Made by a program: the position numbers and the translations under genes. DNA of 64,000 nt, taken from the NCBI GenBank assembly GCA_036749735.1, contig DAINXV010000001.1:434001-498000 (forward strand). Reading direction: 5' to 3'. Position 1 is the first letter of the stretch; each line of letters starts with the position of its first letter. Positions 1 through 8,293 of this stretch are shown here, piece by piece. The notes under the pieces were generated by a model. The model was not told where the DNA came from and did not search any database. It worked only from the letters and a program-made list of their open reading frames with translations. This DNA comes from Lawsonella sp012842085 (GTDB taxonomy: Bacteria > Actinomycetota > Actinomycetes > Mycobacteriales > Mycobacteriaceae).

Positions 1-820
1 CATCCCCTACGAAGCGACGCATATTCGCTTCGCTGGTACGTGCGGCTTGCTCGGATTCATACTGGTAGTAGAGGGTTTCTTGAACCTTTTGCGCCATCTG
101 GTTGAACGCTAATCCAAGATTTTCTACCTCCGTGTCGTAGCCCTGGAGAGTCACCCGTCGGTTGTAGTCACCGCGGGTAATATCCTGCGCTGCATTCTCA
201 ACCTCCTGCAGCGGGTGGAGCGACTTGGAGACCAGCAGCCAGGTAATGCCGCCGGCCGCTATAAGTACCGCCACGCCAATAAATACTTGCAGCAAAATAA
301 GGTTACGGGTGTCGGCAATTGCTTGATCCAACGGCAAAGCAACCGTCACGATCCCCTCTTCCATGCGCGGCCCAGTGCGGGCTTCCCAATCAAAAATGAA
401 ATCCGCGGGATAGGAAAGAATGCGCCATTTGCCGCCAACACCATCCGACTCCACCGTGCGGATGTTTCCATCGGGAACCACCGAAGTGAGATTCGGGACG
501 GCGCGACTATCGTTCACCATTAAGGCGTCTCGGTGGCTGGGCTGCAAGAGGAGGAAAAAGTGGCTGGGCGGCCCCCACGGACCACGATTCTCCAGGCGGT
601 TCATTGCCCTGCCCGGGTGGGAGGCCCAGCCTTTTTGGGCAGCATAAAGCTGGTTGTCCACGGTGTTAATGCTATTTCGCCATTGCAGGGTGGTGATGGC
701 GACATTGGAGGCCACCAGACCACCAAAAAGCAAAAGAACTATACCGACCGTCAACAAGATACGCATCGGAATGCGTTCCAAGACGGAGTTGGGGAAACTC
801 TGCGGCTGCTCTTGACTCAT
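1..820 (-). CDS. phoR: Sensor histidine kinase PhoR (C-terminus beyond window)
   Basis: This is the N-terminal 273 codons of a membrane sensor kinase whose remainder lies off the left edge. Reading from 820, the protein has a first membrane segment at about residues 20-42, an extracytoplasmic sensor region rich in W, P and charged residues, and a second membrane segment at about 150-172. A HAMP linker follows, and the HisKA helix begins with NMRRFVGD just at the window edge. Its ATG overlaps the phoP stop (ATGA), so the two are translationally coupled. In M. tuberculosis PhoR phosphorylates PhoP and controls envelope lipid and acid-stress genes; the same partnership is inferred here. The phosphoacceptor His and the ATPase domain are not visible. 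Confidence 0.9.
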   Translation of the reverse strand, partial: MSQEQPQSFPNSVLERIPMRILLTVGIVLLLFGGLVASNVAITTLQWRNSINTVDNQLYAAQKGWASHPGRAMNRLENRGPWGPPSHFFLLLQPSHRDALMVNDSRAVPNLTSVVPDGNIRTVESDGVGGKWRILSYPADFIFDWEARTGPRMEEGIVTVALPLDQAIADTRNLILLQVFIGVAVLIAAGGITWLLVSKSLHPLQEVENAAQDITRGDYNRRVTLQGYDTEVENLGLAFNQMAQKVQETLYYQYESEQAARTSEANMRRFVGD

Positions 821-1563
821 CGCGGCTCACGCAAGACGTAACCAACTCCACGCAAAGTGTGGAGGTATTTCTCCGGTCCGGTGTCCACCTTTTTCCGGAG
901 ATAGGAAATATAGGATTCAACTACGTTGGCATCCCCGTTGAAGTCGTAGTCCCACACATTGTCCAGAATGCGGGACTTGGAGAGTACCACCCCGGCATTA
1001 ACCATGAAATACCGCAGTAGTGCGAATTCGGTGGGCGTGAGTTCCACAAGTTCACCGGCCTTCCACACTTCGTGGGTCTCATCGTCAAGTTCGATGTCTG
1101 CAAAAGTTAGACGGCTGGTGGGTGTTCCCAAATCGCGTTGGTCAGAACGGCGGAGAATGGTGCGCAGCCGGGCGATTACCTCTTCCAGGCTGAAGGGTTT
1201 GGTGACGTAGTCGTCGGCACCTAGGGTGAGCCCGTGGATGCGGTCTTCCACGTCATCTTTAGCGGTGAGGTACAGCACGGGTCCTTCGTGACCGTTTTCG
1301 CGCAGGCGCCGCAGCAGTCGGAAGCCGTCCATGCCGGGCATCATAATGTCCAAGATGAAAGCATCCGGGTGGAAAGTGCGAGCTACATCGAGTGCTTCTT
1401 CTCCAGTTTGAGCAGTCTCAACATCAAAGCCCTGGAACTTAAGACTCACCTTCAGCAGCTCCACAATTGAGGGCTCGTCATCCACTACCAGGATTTTTGT
1501 CCCGCTGTAGTCGGGGAAACCTTCACCGTCGTATTCTTCGGTGTCGTGTGCATTCGTGGTCAT
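817..1563 (-). CDS. phoP: Response regulator PhoP (OmpR family)
   Basis: This 248-aa DNA-binding response regulator is the partner of the adjacent phoR. The receiver domain (about 23-140) shows the acidic pair VVDDE, phosphoacceptor Asp72 in ILDIMMPG and the KPFSLEEV lysine. The winged-helix domain (about 155-248) ends HTLRGVGYVLREPR. The stretch RLTFADIELDDETHEVWKAG and the C-terminus closely resemble M. tuberculosis PhoP, more than MprA or MtrA. The frame is open upstream to 1671, but the ATG at 1563 is preferred because AGGAA lies just upstream and the extra N-terminal residues do not resemble the family. It is expected to act in the cytoplasm as a dimer on envelope and stress promoters. 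Confidence 0.9.
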   Translation of the reverse strand: MTTNAHDTEEYDGEGFPDYSGTKILVVDDEPSIVELLKVSLKFQGFDVETAQTGEEALDVARTFHPDAFILDIMMPGMDGFRLLRRLRENGHEGPVLYLTAKDDVEDRIHGLTLGADDYVTKPFSLEEVIARLRTILRRSDQRDLGTPTSRLTFADIELDDETHEVWKAGELVELTPTEFALLRYFMVNAGVVLSKSRILDNVWDYDFNGDANVVESYISYLRKKVDTGPEKYLHTLRGVGYVLREPR

Positions 1564-1848
1564 ACTTCTATTGTTCCTGGGATTTTGGTTAATGGCTGGA
1601 CGGTTCCTGGGAATTAGCTGAAAGACGCTAAGTTGGACGATTCTTACAACAAGTTGCAGTCCTGTTGGCAATATTTTCTCAACCTCAGGCGAAGGGCTTA
1701 CTTAACCGTTAAAGTTAAATTCAAGAGCACTTAGTGTTTCTGTTTTCGCTGCCCACTTTTTACCTACCGGTGCTAGTGAGCAGCGTTTTGACGATCACGC
1801 TCTTGGGAAAATTACCGAGATTGGTTACTACCCCTGCGAAGGAACGAC

Positions 1849-3201
1849 ATGAAGCTCAACTCATTTGTGAAGAAGTTTGTAGCTGCTGCCGCTTCCGTAG
1901 CCATGCTGGCATCAGGCCTCGTGGCAGGAACCACCGCCGACGCCGCCTCCGTCAAACATCCTTGGGGCAAGTTCCGCTTCGGAACTGCCACTGCTGGATT
2001 CCAGGTTGAGGGAAGCAACTACGACAGCAACTGGAAACGCTACGTTGACCGCGAATCCCCGAAGGATCCAGAAAAGGTCAACCCTGTAAAGAACGCCACT
2101 GACTTCCGTCACCGTTACAAGGAAGACATCGGAAACGCGGCCTGGATGGGTCTCGATACTTTCCGCATCTCCATCGAATGGGCTCGCATTGAGCCCCAAA
2201 AGGGCAAGTGGAACTGGAAGGAAATCCACTACTACGACGATGTTTTCCGCACCATGCGGAAGCACGGCATTACGCCCCAGATCTCCACTGTTCACTACGT
2301 CTACCCGGGTTGGGTTGCTGACCAGGGCGGCTTCCTGAACGAACAGACCCTCAAGGACTACAACCGCTACGTAAAGTTCATTGCGAATCGTTGGGGTAAG
2401 AAGACTCCCGTTTCCTGGATCACCTTTAACGAGCCCCTCGTCTTCTTCGGCCACGAAGTCGAAGTTGGCATGGTGGAACGCGTGCAAATGGTGGACTTCA
2501 TGAAGAAGATCGTGCAAGCCCACAAGAACGCTTACGACATCATTAAGGGTGTTAACAAGAAGAACCAGGTTGGCACTAACGAAGCCTTCCTACCACTCGT
2601 TACCCCGATTGCTGACCAGTTCCTCTTCGTCCCCGTGAAGAATCACTTGGACTTCGTGGGAATTGACTACTACTACGGTCTTTCCCTCGACAACCTGAGT
2701 GCCGCTTACGGTGCAACTTCCAGCTTCTCGAAGATTCGCCCCCAGCCGGATGGCATCTACCACGCCATTAAGTACTTCTCCGAAGCATTCCCCGGCATCC
2801 CGGTGTACATCATTGAGAACGGCCTACCGACCTACAACGGTAAGCGCGAAGACGGCTACAAGAAGAAGGACTGGGTCTACGACACCTTCTTCTGGATTCA
2901 GCGCGCAGTGGCTGACGGCTACCCCGTCATCGGCTACAACTACTGGTCCATCACCGACAACTACGAGTGGGGACAGTACAACTCCCGCTTCGGTCTCTAC
3001 CAAGTGGATGTGCTGAAGGACGGCAGCCTCAAGCGCAAGCCCACCACTGGTGTCGCTGCCTACCGCTACGTTACCCACCACGGTGGCGTACCGAAGGGCT
3101 ACAAGCCAGTTGCCGACCCAGCTTTCTGCTCCTTGACTCGCGGACTTGATTCCTGCATCAACCCGCCGAGCGTGGACGGACCGCTGGCTAACTTGAAGTA
3201 A
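1849..3201 (+). CDS. Secreted family-1 glycoside hydrolase (beta-glucosidase-like)
   Basis: This 450-aa protein has a Sec signal peptide: KK, a hydrophobic core to about residue 27, then TADAA. A full GH1 TIM barrel follows. The acid/base Glu195 lies in TFNEP and the nucleophile Glu323 in IIENG. WSITDNYEWG and the final RFGLYQVD block are also typical of GH1, so the enzyme should be an active retaining beta-glycosidase. Most GH1 enzymes are cytoplasmic, so export is the notable point and suggests a host or wall glycoside as substrate. The last 30 residues carry two extra cysteines. A GAAGGA ribosome site precedes the ATG and a strong terminator follows the gene. The exact substrate cannot be told. 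Confidence 0.85.
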   Translation: MKLNSFVKKFVAAAASVAMLASGLVAGTTADAASVKHPWGKFRFGTATAGFQVEGSNYDSNWKRYVDRESPKDPEKVNPVKNATDFRHRYKEDIGNAAWMGLDTFRISIEWARIEPQKGKWNWKEIHYYDDVFRTMRKHGITPQISTVHYVYPGWVADQGGFLNEQTLKDYNRYVKFIANRWGKKTPVSWITFNEPLVFFGHEVEVGMVERVQMVDFMKKIVQAHKNAYDIIKGVNKKNQVGTNEAFLPLVTPIADQFLFVPVKNHLDFVGIDYYYGLSLDNLSAAYGATSSFSKIRPQPDGIYHAIKYFSEAFPGIPVYIIENGLPTYNGKREDGYKKKDWVYDTFFWIQRAVADGYPVIGYNYWSITDNYEWGQYNSRFGLYQVDVLKDGSLKRKPTTGVAAYRYVTHHGGVPKGYKPVADPAFCSLTRGLDSCINPPSVDGPLANLK

Positions 3202-3220
3202 ATAACGACAAACGCCTTAT

Positions 3221-3263
3221 GAAGGCGGGGAGCTCCGAGTGGCTCCCCGCCTTCATTTTATTT
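3221..3263 (+). terminator. Rho-independent terminator after the GH1 gene
   Basis: A perfect 13-bp stem (3221-3233 with 3242-3254, arm GAAGGCGGGGAGC) with an 8-nt loop is followed by ATTTTATTT. Confidence 0.9.
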
Positions 3264-3268
3264 AGGGT
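3263..3268 (+). promoter_or_regulatory. Putative -10 box of a leaderless GTG start
   Basis: TAGGGT lies exactly 6 nt before the GTG at 3275, placing the transcription start at or next to the start codon. The same TANNNT spacing recurs at other genes in the window. Confidence 0.45.
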
Positions 3269-3274
3269 AAAGAT

Positions 3275-3880
3275 GTGTCCAAGTATCGTGCACTCCAAGA
3301 AACTCCACAGCCATCTCGGCTTTTCCGCTCCAAGTCGGTGCAGGAGGATCGCTCCCTGCTGCAAAAAGCAATCGCGCTGCTGTTGACGGTTCTGCTTTTC
3401 AACAGCATTACGGTGAGTGTCATTGTGCACTTGCGTGGAGTTTCCGACGACGAGCTTTACCAATGGTGGGACACCATTTGCAACGGCCACACCATGGTTT
3501 ATTTCAACGCCCAAAGCGTGACTCCTCCCTATGAAGCGGATGACGTTAAAGCAGCGCTAGAGCGGCAACAGGAGCTTTTCAAAATCACCGCCGACACTTT
3601 GGAATCACTCCCCTTCCGTTACCCCACTCAGCGGCAGGAAGAGGGCTACAACATGGTGCTGGAAGCACTTTCTACCGCCCAGGAAGAACTCCGCGCACTG
3701 CCGATTTCGACACTCCGCAACCCCTCCCAAGAATCGTTAAAAACTGCTGCACAACAACTAAAACTTGTGTACGAAAATTACGTATCCCAACTCAGCCAGG
3801 GAATAGATAAAGTAGGTGCTGGAAGCACTAAAAATATTGCTGCTATTAGAAGACTGCCGCAGTGCGCAGCTTTTCTTTAA
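3275..3880 (+). CDS. Single-pass membrane protein, first of a tandem paralogous pair
   Basis: Unrecognised 201-aa protein. It has a basic cytoplasmic N-terminus, one membrane helix at about residues 32-53, and an outside domain predicted to be mainly helical. The outer domain opens with WWDTICNGH and ends IRRLPQCAAF, giving one cysteine at each end that could form a disulphide. The next gene has the same plan (WWSSFCPAH ... IRNLSECKQLF), so the two look like an old tandem duplication. GTG at 3275 is chosen because it opens the long frame and sits 6 nt after a -10-like TAGGGT; an overlapping ATG at 3273 is in another frame that closes quickly. Function is unknown; a paired envelope role is only a guess. 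Confidence 0.7.
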   Translation: MSKYRALQETPQPSRLFRSKSVQEDRSLLQKAIALLLTVLLFNSITVSVIVHLRGVSDDELYQWWDTICNGHTMVYFNAQSVTPPYEADDVKAALERQQELFKITADTLESLPFRYPTQRQEEGYNMVLEALSTAQEELRALPISTLRNPSQESLKTAAQQLKLVYENYVSQLSQGIDKVGAGSTKNIAAIRRLPQCAAFL

Positions 3881-3928
3881 GCTGTTACCATTTATATAGT
3901 GCATTAGCCGTAGGAGAGCCCCTTTATT

Positions 3929-4618
3929 ATGACCGATAACAAAGCCACTAAAGAGCCCGAAAAAGAGACCACCGAGCCGAAAGATCCGCAGGCTGCGCTG
4001 CGGAAGAAGAAAATTTTTACGGCCCTGGCGCTGGGGCTCGTCTTCGCTTTGATTTTGGCGCTAGCCACCTTTGTGGATAGCAACCAACGCAATAGCGATT
4101 CCAGTGAAGCTTTGCCTGCCAACAGTTTGGTGGGATGGTGGAGTAGTTTCTGCCCGGCTCACAACACCATTGCGGCTGACGCAGACGCCCTGAATATCCG
4201 CAAAAATGAGAGCCAAGAAGAATACTTGGACCGTCTCCCCAATGCTCTCGAACGGCAAGCATCGGATTTCCGGAGCACTGCCCTCACCATGCGCTCCAGC
4301 TCCGTCATGATGTCGGGAAGTGAGAAGCAGAAAGAGGCTCTACAAGAGCTTATCGACGTGCTATATGAGGGCGACAAAGTTTTCTCTGCAAAGTCGAAAG
4401 AACTGCGCGCCAACCCCATCAAGACTCAAGAACAGATGGATAAACTTTCCGAAACACTGCGTGCCGTTTTCGAAAAATACTCTGCCACTACCCAAAAGGT
4501 ATTGAGCGCCATCGGGCAGGGAGACAAACAAACACAGAATCGCATTAGGAACCTGTCCGAATGCAAGCAACTGTTTGTGGAGATGGAAGAGCAGACTAAG
4601 CCTAAAAAGCAGTCATAA
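3929..4618 (+). CDS. Single-pass membrane protein, second of the tandem pair
   Basis: Unrecognised 229-aa protein. A charged, Lys/Glu-rich cytoplasmic tail (1-30) is followed by a membrane helix at about 31-50 and an outer helical domain. That domain contains WWSSFCPAH near its start and a second Cys near its end (LSECKQLF). These match the flanking motifs of the upstream protein, while the middle has diverged strongly. AGGAGAGCC precedes the ATG. The genes are 48 bp apart and could be cotranscribed, although nothing excludes a separate promoter. The C-terminal tail is hydrophilic and Lys-rich. No enzymatic motif is visible. Confidence 0.7.
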   Translation: MTDNKATKEPEKETTEPKDPQAALRKKKIFTALALGLVFALILALATFVDSNQRNSDSSEALPANSLVGWWSSFCPAHNTIAADADALNIRKNESQEEYLDRLPNALERQASDFRSTALTMRSSSVMMSGSEKQKEALQELIDVLYEGDKVFSAKSKELRANPIKTQEQMDKLSETLRAVFEKYSATTQKVLSAIGQGDKQTQNRIRNLSECKQLFVEMEEQTKPKKQS

Positions 4619-4693
4619 CAGTCCCTATACAGTCCCCAACTACTATCTGCAAAGCTTTGCGCGAATCTAAAACGCACATTGAACTGCGGATCG

Positions 4694-4769
4694 TGGAGCT
4701 AGAGACGGGACTTGAACCCGCAACCTTCCGATTACAAGTCGGATGCTCTACCAATTGAGCCACTCTAGC
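4694..4769 (-). tRNA. tRNA-Thr (anticodon TGT)
   Basis: The minus strand folds into a complete cloverleaf of 76 nt. The acceptor pair is GCTAGAG/CTCTAGC, the anticodon loop is CTTGTAA (anticodon TGT, reading ACA), the T-loop is GGTTCAAGTCC, and the 3' CCA is encoded. Confidence 0.97.
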
Positions 4770-4851
4770 GAACGCTTCGGGGATGAAGCCCCACCTATAT
4801 TAATGGAAAAATGCGCCAGACCAGAATTAGCGCTGGAGAATATTTGATTAT

Positions 4852-4865
4852 GGGCAATATTGCCC
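4852..4865. repeat. 14-bp perfect palindrome upstream of the otsA operon
   Basis: GGGCAATATTGCCC is self-complementary over 14 bp. It lies between the tRNA and the otsA leader and could be a regulator operator. No matching regulator can be named. Confidence 0.45.
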
Positions 4866-4890
4866 GCCGCACTGCTAATTCCCGTAAAAT

Positions 4891-4965
4891 TTAGGGACGG
4901 ACCAACTCCGGGAGTTCCCCCAGGTCAGAAGGCCTTTACTGGAAATTATGCCCAGACGTCCCTAA
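4891..4965 (+). promoter_or_regulatory. Possible structured 5' leader or small RNA before the otsA operon
   Basis: TTAGGGACG (4891-4899) pairs perfectly with CGTCCCTAA (4957-4965). Inside are AACTC/GAGTT around CGG (4904-4916), GACC/GGTC, and CTGG/CCAG, which together could fold as a three-way junction. It lies 38 bp before the small ORF of the otsA operon. It matches no riboswitch class I know, and a 9-bp inverted repeat at this distance is not rare by chance. It could equally act on the opposite strand, where ATTTTA follows the closing stem. Confidence 0.3.
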
Positions 4966-5002
4966 CATATAGATAACTGATCAACGAAAAGGACATCTAT
5001 TC

Positions 5003-5170
5003 ATGCCACCAAAGACTAGCGATATTATCCGACAAAACCACGACACTTATGGCCCCCTAGAAGAAGAAACGGCTCGTCGTGCTCGTCGCGTTGTCGCTGG
5101 CTATGCGAAAAAGGACGACGAAGCCCTCGAGCTGATGAACATGCTGGGAGTAGGACTTTCAGAGGAGTAG
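5003..5170 (+). CDS. 55-aa conserved-looking small protein preceding otsA
   Basis: A short frame runs from ATG 5003 to TAG 5170, with AAAGGA about 10 nt upstream. The protein starts MPPKTSDIIRQ and continues with an Arg/Glu-rich helix (EEETARRARRVVAGYA) and a hydrophobic helix ending LGVGLSEE. The otsA ATG follows the stop after only 3 nt, and the otsA ribosome site lies inside the end of this frame, so the two are very likely co-translated. No family is recognised. The well-formed start, helical composition and tight coupling support a real gene. A role in tuning OtsA synthesis or activity is inference only. Confidence 0.65.
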   Translation: MPPKTSDIIRQNHDTYGPLEEETARRARRVVAGYAKKDDEALELMNMLGVGLSEE

Positions 5171-5173
5171 ATC

Positions 5174-6622
5174 ATGACGGGTCAAGAGCCACTTAACAAA
5201 AAGGCCAAATTCCTTGTCGTTGCTAACCGCCTCCCCACCGACCTCGTCACCCACGAGGATGGCACCCAAGAATGGAAACGAAGCCCAGGCGGTCTAGTTA
5301 CCGCTCTTGAGCCTATTTTGCGTTCCCACCACGGAGCCTGGATTGGCTGGCCCGGAGTTGCAGACGCCGAACCTGAACCTTTCGACCAGGATGGCGTCAC
5401 CATCATTCCGGTAAAACTTAGCGCAGAAGAAGTAGAAAACTATTACGAAGGTTTTTCGAACGACACCCTGTGGCCCCTCTACCACAATGGAATCGTTGAG
5501 CCACAGTACCGCGAAGACTGGTGGGAGACCTATAAGGAAGTTAACCAACGCTTCGCGGAAGTAGCTGCCGAAACGGCCGCTGAAAATGGCGTCGTGTGGG
5601 TAAATGATTACCAGCTGCAGCTAGTGCCAGCACTTCTGCGGGAGATGCGTCCCGATGTCCGTATCGGCTTTTTCCTGCACATTCCGTTTCCACCACTGGA
5701 GCTGTTTGAGCAGCTCCCCTGGCGCGATGAGATTATCGATGGGCTCCTGGGCTCTGACCTTATTGGGTTCCACGTCCCCGGAAACGCTATCAACTTTCAG
5801 CGCCTCACCAATGTTCGTCGCAAGCACCGCGTTACCCGCGGCAAGATGAGCTGCGTCGGACATTGTGGCCACATTGAGGTGCCCCAAAAAGAGGGCTCAC
5901 CCCGTTTCGTAAAAGTTGGTGCCTTCCCTATCTCCATCGACTCCGGTGCTTTCGACGAGCAGGCAAAAACCGACGAAATTAAGAAACATGGCGTCGAGTT
6001 ACGCAAACGAGTTGGGGATCCCGCCACTCTCGCTCTTGGTGTCGACCGCATGGACTACACCAAAGGGATCGAAGTTCGCCTGGAGGCTATCTATCAGCTG
6101 CTGCAAGAGGGACGTCTCGACCCCGAAAAGTTCGTTTTCGTACAGCTTGCTACCCCCAGCCGCGAACGTGTGGACGCCTATAAGGAACTCCGCAAACGAG
6201 TGGAGGAGAAGGTGGCCCGTATCAATGGTGAGTACGCCAGTGTGGGACGGCCCGTTATCTCTTACCTCCACCAGTCTGCACCATTCGAGGATCTGCTCGG
6301 CTTCTACCGCAACGCCGATGTCATGCTGGTCACCCCGCTCAAAGACGGCATGAATTTGGTGTGCAAAGAGTTTGTTGCAGCCTCGACAGATGGCAACGGT
6401 TCCCTTGTTCTCTCAGAATTCGCTGGAGCAGCGCGTGAATTGCGCACAGCTTACCAATGCAACCCCTATGATATTGAGGGAGTCAAAGACGCTATCATGC
6501 ACGCGATCGAGGATCCTGAAGAGGAGCGGCGCCGCCGCATGCGTGCACTTCGCCGCCAGGTGCTCACACACGACGTCAACCGCTGGGCGAAGAGCTTCCT
6601 TGATGCGCTTCCGGAACACTAA
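5174..6622 (+). CDS. otsA: Trehalose-6-phosphate synthase OtsA (GT20)
   Basis: OtsA transfers glucose from a nucleotide sugar (UDP- or ADP-glucose) to glucose-6-phosphate to give trehalose-6-phosphate in the cytoplasm. The 482-aa length is normal. Visible GT20 signatures are NRLPTD at the N-terminus, VWVNDYQLQLVP and HIPFPP in the first Rossmann domain, and GVDRMDYTKGIEVRL. PLKDGMNLVCKEF and LSEFAGAA form the donor-binding part of the second domain. The ribosome site AGAGGAG sits 6 nt before ATG. The product is the substrate of the phosphatase encoded about 1.8 kb downstream. Trehalose is both a stress solute and the mycolate carrier in this order. Confidence 0.96.
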   Translation: MTGQEPLNKKAKFLVVANRLPTDLVTHEDGTQEWKRSPGGLVTALEPILRSHHGAWIGWPGVADAEPEPFDQDGVTIIPVKLSAEEVENYYEGFSNDTLWPLYHNGIVEPQYREDWWETYKEVNQRFAEVAAETAAENGVVWVNDYQLQLVPALLREMRPDVRIGFFLHIPFPPLELFEQLPWRDEIIDGLLGSDLIGFHVPGNAINFQRLTNVRRKHRVTRGKMSCVGHCGHIEVPQKEGSPRFVKVGAFPISIDSGAFDEQAKTDEIKKHGVELRKRVGDPATLALGVDRMDYTKGIEVRLEAIYQLLQEGRLDPEKFVFVQLATPSRERVDAYKELRKRVEEKVARINGEYASVGRPVISYLHQSAPFEDLLGFYRNADVMLVTPLKDGMNLVCKEFVAASTDGNGSLVLSEFAGAARELRTAYQCNPYDIEGVKDAIMHAIEDPEEERRRRMRALRRQVLTHDVNRWAKSFLDALPEH

Positions 6623-6687
6623 CCCATCAATTCGGAAGACCCTTTTACAACTACACATGATCTAAAAAGAAAGAAAGCCTTCACACA

Positions 6688-7395
6688 ATGGCAACCAATG
6701 GTTCTTACCCGTTGGGTGTCTTCGCCGCTCCCCCTAGCGAAGACGCCGAACGGCAGCTCCCTCCGCGCCGTGCACTAATTCTTGAAACAGTACGAAATGC
6801 CGGCGATTCTGTTTTACCCAAAGAAGTTGCAAGCCAGCTTAAACTCCATGTGAACACCGTCCGGGAGCACCTTGTAGCGCTAGCAGAAGAAGGGTATCTC
6901 ACCCGCCGATCTCTCCAAAGTGGCGGAAGGGGACGTCCCTCCATCGCGTATGTGGCTACTCCCAGCACATTTATTAATCCGCAGTTCCGCATCGCCACCA
7001 CTCTCATCAACTTGTTTACGGAACACCTGGATCGCATGTCCCCGATTCCAGAAACAGAAGCGCGCAGAATGGGGGAAGCACTGGGCCGCGACCTCGCCTC
7101 CCACTTCAACTACGACCAGCCTGTGTGCAAACAGCTTTTCCGCTTGGCCGAAGAATGGGGATACGAACCGCGTGTTCATAACCAGCCGGACGTGTTGTAC
7201 CTGTACTCCTGTCCTGCCCAAGAACTGCAAGTAGACAACCTTGAACTGATTCACGAAATCAGCCGCGGGGTACTCAATGGGATTCTGGAAGAGTGCGGTT
7301 TAGACTCTCGCGACTGCCACACCAGCAAGTACAAAAAAGATCATCCGTGCATAGTCACGTTGCCACCGGAGGCAACCAGCTCACGGAGAATCTAG
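6688..7395 (+). CDS. SufR-like winged-helix regulator with a C-terminal Cys cluster
   Basis: This 235-aa cytoplasmic regulator has an ArsR/MarR-like winged helix at about residues 28-90 (PKEVASQLKLHVNTVREHLVALAEEGYLTRR). The C-terminal domain resembles the SufR-type Fe-S sensing regulators. Candidate ligands are Cys175 (YSCPA), His189, and Cys203, Cys210 and Cys221. This spacing differs from the classic SufR pattern, so the bound cofactor, if any, is uncertain. It is not next to suf genes here but sits between otsA and the phosphatase gene, which suggests a redox or metal input to neighbouring genes. It could instead be autoregulatory only. Confidence 0.65.
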   Translation: MATNGSYPLGVFAAPPSEDAERQLPPRRALILETVRNAGDSVLPKEVASQLKLHVNTVREHLVALAEEGYLTRRSLQSGGRGRPSIAYVATPSTFINPQFRIATTLINLFTEHLDRMSPIPETEARRMGEALGRDLASHFNYDQPVCKQLFRLAEEWGYEPRVHNQPDVLYLYSCPAQELQVDNLELIHEISRGVLNGILEECGLDSRDCHTSKYKKDHPCIVTLPPEATSSRRI

Positions 7396-7501
7396 AAAGT
7401 CATATTACGGTCTTGTAAAAAGTTGTCGGAAGGCGACAAAACTCTTTCTAACCTCGTCCCCAACGGGTAGCATGCTGTTAGAAGAGTTAAAGGAGTTTCT
7501 G

Positions 7502-8269
7502 TTGTTTTCTACATTCCGCGCCAGCAAAAATAGCCGTCAAAGTACTTCTCAAAAAGATATGAAGAGGGTTAAAAAGCTGAGTGCACTAGGAATGTCATTG
7601 ATATTGGCAACAGGCCTGGGGATCGGCGTCGGTGGCTGCTCCGACGCGACTGACGATGCCTCCCACACCACCACCGTCATCAGCACCACCGCTGCGGACT
7701 CCGCCGACCAAAATGTTGACGGGAAAGCTCCTCAACAACCATTGGCGCCTCTCGAAGTGGGCGACGCCAACTCCTCGGTGGATACAACCACCAGTGGTGG
7801 AGATGGTTATGTTGCTGATAGCACCGTGGGAACACTCCCCCAGACTCCGACGCCGGGACAGATTGGTCCCGAACAGCCGGCTGTCTTCACGCCCGGCGAT
7901 CCCCTCCCCCAAGCCAATCTGGACAGCAAGTATGCACCGCTCGGTGTTCCTGTAATGGCGGGTCCAGACCAGGGCAAACCGTTTGTCTTCACCACAACCT
8001 TTACACGTGAACAGACCGTCGCCCTGCATGAAAAACAGGTGGGCGAAAAAATTCAGCAAGTGGGAGACGCAATGCCCGTCGCAGGGGAACCCATTAGCAC
8101 CATGGGTTCGGCAATTGCACAGTCCTCCGCTTTCGCCAGCCAACATGAGGACACGTGTGTTCGTGCGTGGGTGGAAATTGCTCCCGGATACTGGGGAACC
8201 TACGCCACTTACGTGACTGGGGACGAGTGCCCCGAGGAAACCTCACATACTTATCAGCTTCCTTGGTAG
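7502..8269 (+). CDS. Secreted lipoprotein of unknown function
   Basis: This lipoprotein has a signal peptide (KRVKKLSALGMSLILATGLGIG) and a lipobox ending GVGGC, so it should be anchored to the outer face of the membrane. A Thr/Ser/Pro-rich spacer of about 100 residues follows. The C-terminal part is compact, with two cysteines (EDTCVRAW and GDECPEE) that may form a disulphide. The TTG at 7502 is chosen because AAAGGAG lies 6 nt before it. ATG at 7559 would give a more typical lipoprotein leader but has only a weak upstream site. No family is recognised. The position between trehalose genes is suggestive but not proof of a shared role. Confidence 0.6.
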   Translation: MFSTFRASKNSRQSTSQKDMKRVKKLSALGMSLILATGLGIGVGGCSDATDDASHTTTVISTTAADSADQNVDGKAPQQPLAPLEVGDANSSVDTTTSGGDGYVADSTVGTLPQTPTPGQIGPEQPAVFTPGDPLPQANLDSKYAPLGVPVMAGPDQGKPFVFTTTFTREQTVALHEKQVGEKIQQVGDAMPVAGEPISTMGSAIAQSSAFASQHEDTCVRAWVEIAPGYWGTYATYVTGDECPEETSHTYQLPW

Positions 8270-8293
8270 GAATTCAGCTGACTTTGTAGTCGG

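Noticed and set aside
1564..1671. 36-residue N-terminal extension of PhoP
   Set aside because: It has no ribosome site and no similarity to PhoP N-termini; ATG 1563 has AGGAA upstream.
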